In this document: positions 4,007 to 5,649 of the stretch, one piece after another
Position numbering within the stretch: position 1 is the stretch's first letter
Layout of the letters: each line of letters begins with the position of its first letter
Source: an uncultured Clostridia bacterium
GTDB lineage: Bacteria > Bacillota > Clostridia > Oscillospirales > Ruminococcaceae
Assembly: GCA_937893735.1 (NCBI GenBank)
Contig: CALBGD010000441.1
Span: 1-5,649, forward strand
Direction of reading: 5' to 3'
Length of the DNA stretch: 5,649 bases
Translations under genes and position numbers: made by a program
Notes under the pieces: generated by a model
What the model was told of the DNA's origin: nothing
Databases searched by the model: none
What the model saw: the letters and a program-made list of their open reading frames with translations, nothing else

Positions 4007-5649
4007 ATGAAGATCGAAAATTTCAAGGAAAAGCTCGTTTCCATCTGTGAAAAGGAGTACCGCGCTCAGCCCAAGGAGCTCACCCCGAATCAGCTCCACT
4101 GCGCAGTTTCCAAGCTGGTCATGGAGGAGCTCACCCCCGCATGGGACAAGAGCCGCGATAAGCACGACCACGCGCGCAAGGCAAGCTACCTTTCCATGGA
4201 GTTCCTCGTTGGACGCGCGGTTTATAACAACCTGCTGTGCCTCGGCATTCTCGGCGACACCGCAAAGGAGCTAAAGGAGCTCGGCGCCGACATCTCCGAA
4301 TTTGAGGAGGTAGAGGACGCAGCCCTCGGTAACGGCGGCCTCGGCAGACTTGCGGCGTGCTTCCTCGACAGCGCGGCTTCCCTCGACCTGCCGCTGGACG
4401 GCTACGGTATCCGCTACAAGTACGGTCTGTTCAAGCAGGGCATAAAGGACGGCTTCCAGACCGAGACTGCGGACGACTGGCAGAGATACGGCGACCCGTG
4501 GAGCATACGCCGCGAGCAGGAGACTGTCGTTGTGCACTACGCTGACGGCGATGTAAACGCAGTCCCCTACGATTACCCGGTTATCGGCTGCGGCACTGAG
4601 AATGTAGGCACCCTCCGTCTGTGGCAGGCAGAGACCGACGACGAATTCGACTTCGGCCTCTTTAATCAGAGCAAATTCACCGAAGCCGGCGAAAAGAAGC
4701 GCGCCGCCGAGGATATCTCCCGGGTGCTCTACCCGAATGACGAGACCGAGGCAGGAAAGATACTCCGTCTGAAGCAGGAGTATTTCTTCTCCGCAGCCGC
4801 AGTCGCTGACCTCATCAGAAAGCACAAGGCGATTTTCAGCACGATGGAGAACTTCGCCGACTACAACAGTATTCAGATGAACGACACCCACCCCGTTATC
4901 GCACTGCCGGAGTTTATCCGCGTTGTGATGAAGTCCGAGGGCTGGAACTTCGACAAGGCTTTCGGCGTTGCAAAGAAGGTGTTCAACTACACCAACCACA
5001 CCATCATGCAGGAGGCCCTCGAGAAGTGGGACAGCCGCCTTATCGAGCGCGTAGTACCCGATGTTTACAGCGTTATGATAATGCTCAACGAGGCGTTTGA
5101 ATCCGAAATGCACCGCCTTAACGTTCCGCAGGAGAAGCGCGCCGTTATGCGCCTTATCAAGAACGGCACCGTTCACATGGCGAACATCGCGGTATTCGGC
5201 TCCTCATATGTAAACGGCGTTGCCGCTATCCACACCGAGCTGCTGAAATCCACTGTGCTTAAGGACTGGTATGAGCTGTATCCCGAGCGCTTCCAGAACA
5301 AGACCAACGGTATCACACAGCGCCGCTGGCTGGCTCTCTGCAATCAGGAGCTCTCCGCGCTCATCACCGAGCTTCTCGGCTCCGACAGCTGGGTGACCGA
5401 CCTCGACAAGCTCAGCGGGCTGAAGAAGTACGCTGACGATGAGAGCGTGCTCCGCCGCTTTATCGACATCAAACACACCAAGAAGCAGCAGCTTGCCGAC
5501 TACATCGAGAAATCCGAGGGCATAAAGATAGACCCCAAGTCCATCTACGATATCCAGATAAAGCGCCTGCATGAATACAAGCGCCAGCTTCTCAACGCGT
5601 TCTCGATACTCTACCTCTACTATGAGATAAAGGACGGCAGCATCAAGGA
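4007..5649 (+). CDS. glgP: Glycogen/maltodextrin phosphorylase (GT35), 3'-truncated by window edge
   Basis: This PLP-dependent cytoplasmic enzyme cleaves the terminal glucose of alpha-1,4-glucans with phosphate to give glucose-1-phosphate. The frame is open from ATG 4007 to the window end (547 complete codons plus two bases). The family is usually 750-830 residues, so about 200-280 residues are missing, including the C-terminal lysine that binds PLP. Motifs in order: RKASYLSMEFLVGR at 57-70, ALGNGGLGRLAACFLDS at 106-122, GYGIRYKYGLFKQ at 132-144, QMNDTHPVIALPE from 290, NYTNHT with His331, and HMANIAVFGSSYVNGVAAIHTELLK. Further on are NKTNGITQRRWL at 431-442 and YDIQIKRLHEYKRQLLN at 514-530. 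The GNGGLGR motif sits about 25 residues nearer the N-terminus than in animal enzymes, so the regulatory phosphoserine segment is absent, as is normal in bacteria. Whether the preferred substrate is glycogen or maltodextrin (MalP-like) cannot be settled from sequence; glgP is a family-level symbol. It follows malQ in the same operon. Confidence 0.95.
   Translation, partial: MKIENFKEKLVSICEKEYRAQPKELTPNQLHCAVSKLVMEELTPAWDKSRDKHDHARKASYLSMEFLVGRAVYNNLLCLGILGDTAKELKELGADISEFEEVEDAALGNGGLGRLAACFLDSAASLDLPLDGYGIRYKYGLFKQGIKDGFQTETADDWQRYGDPWSIRREQETVVVHYADGDVNAVPYDYPVIGCGTENVGTLRLWQAETDDEFDFGLFNQSKFTEAGEKKRAAEDISRVLYPNDETEAGKILRLKQEYFFSAAAVADLIRKHKAIFSTMENFADYNSIQMNDTHPVIALPEFIRVVMKSEGWNFDKAFGVAKKVFNYTNHTIMQEALEKWDSRLIERVVPDVYSVMIMLNEAFESEMHRLNVPQEKRAVMRLIKNGTVHMANIAVFGSSYVNGVAAIHTELLKSTVLKDWYELYPERFQNKTNGITQRRWLALCNQELSALITELLGSDSWVTDLDKLSGLKKYADDESVLRRFIDIKHTKKQQLADYIEKSEGIKIDPKSIYDIQIKRLHEYKRQLLNAFSILYLYYEIKDGSIK

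Noticed and set aside
4271..5176. Long open frame (301 codons) on the minus strand
   Set aside because: It lies wholly antisense to the phosphorylase, whose motifs are intact across the region. Its composition is that of a complement frame of GC-biased codons, and I saw no ribosome binding site or family resemblance.
1..5649. Novel defence, mobile or RNA-guided system
   Set aside because: All coding sequence is accounted for by four known families; no CRISPR repeats, recombinase, reverse transcriptase, toxin-antitoxin pair or unusual RNA locus is visible.

Overview
The window is ordinary bacterial chromosome, read on the + strand, with four co-directional genes and no sign of phage, plasmid or defence islands. 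Base composition is fairly GC-rich, yet ATA (Ile) and AGA (Arg) codons are common, Shine-Dalgarno sites are strong, and the intergenic DNA carries GC-rich palindromic repeats. Together with protein sequences of Firmicutes type, this suggests an anaerobic Clostridia member, perhaps a gut Ruminococcaceae/Oscillospiraceae relative. That assignment is an impression, not a proof.

Layout: (1) positions 1-975 hold the C-terminal two thirds or so of a MATE-family multidrug/cation antiporter whose start lies off the left edge. (2) Positions 976-1418 are a 443-base gene-free stretch. Its left part holds a short heptad repeat, a small hairpin and a roughly 110-base element bounded by an 11-bp inverted repeat, whose right arm also forms a good intrinsic terminator (1124-1154). 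Its right part is a regulatory region: an extended -10 sigma70-type promoter (1303-1331), a CG-centred LacI-family operator on the predicted transcription start (1337-1352), and a two-tier stem-loop in the 5' leader (1366-1403) just before a TTG start codon. (3) Positions 1419-5649 look like one operon: a LacI/GalR-family repressor, a 4-alpha-glucanotransferase (MalQ, GH77) and a glycogen/maltodextrin phosphorylase (GT35), the last cut by the right edge. Gaps are 55 and 19 bases, with no terminator or convincing internal promoter between genes.

How the genes work together: MalQ disproportionates short maltodextrins into longer chains plus glucose, and the phosphorylase removes glucose-1-phosphate from chain ends using inorganic phosphate. 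This is the standard pair for intracellular alpha-glucan breakdown. The repressor is the first gene, and the only operator I can see lies at the single upstream promoter, so the simplest model is an autoregulated operon induced by a maltodextrin-type or related sugar ligand. The MATE gene appears unrelated and is separated by the terminator. I see no previously undescribed system. The most informative unexplained signals are the leader stem-loop, the palindromic intergenic element and a split operator-like sequence inside malQ.
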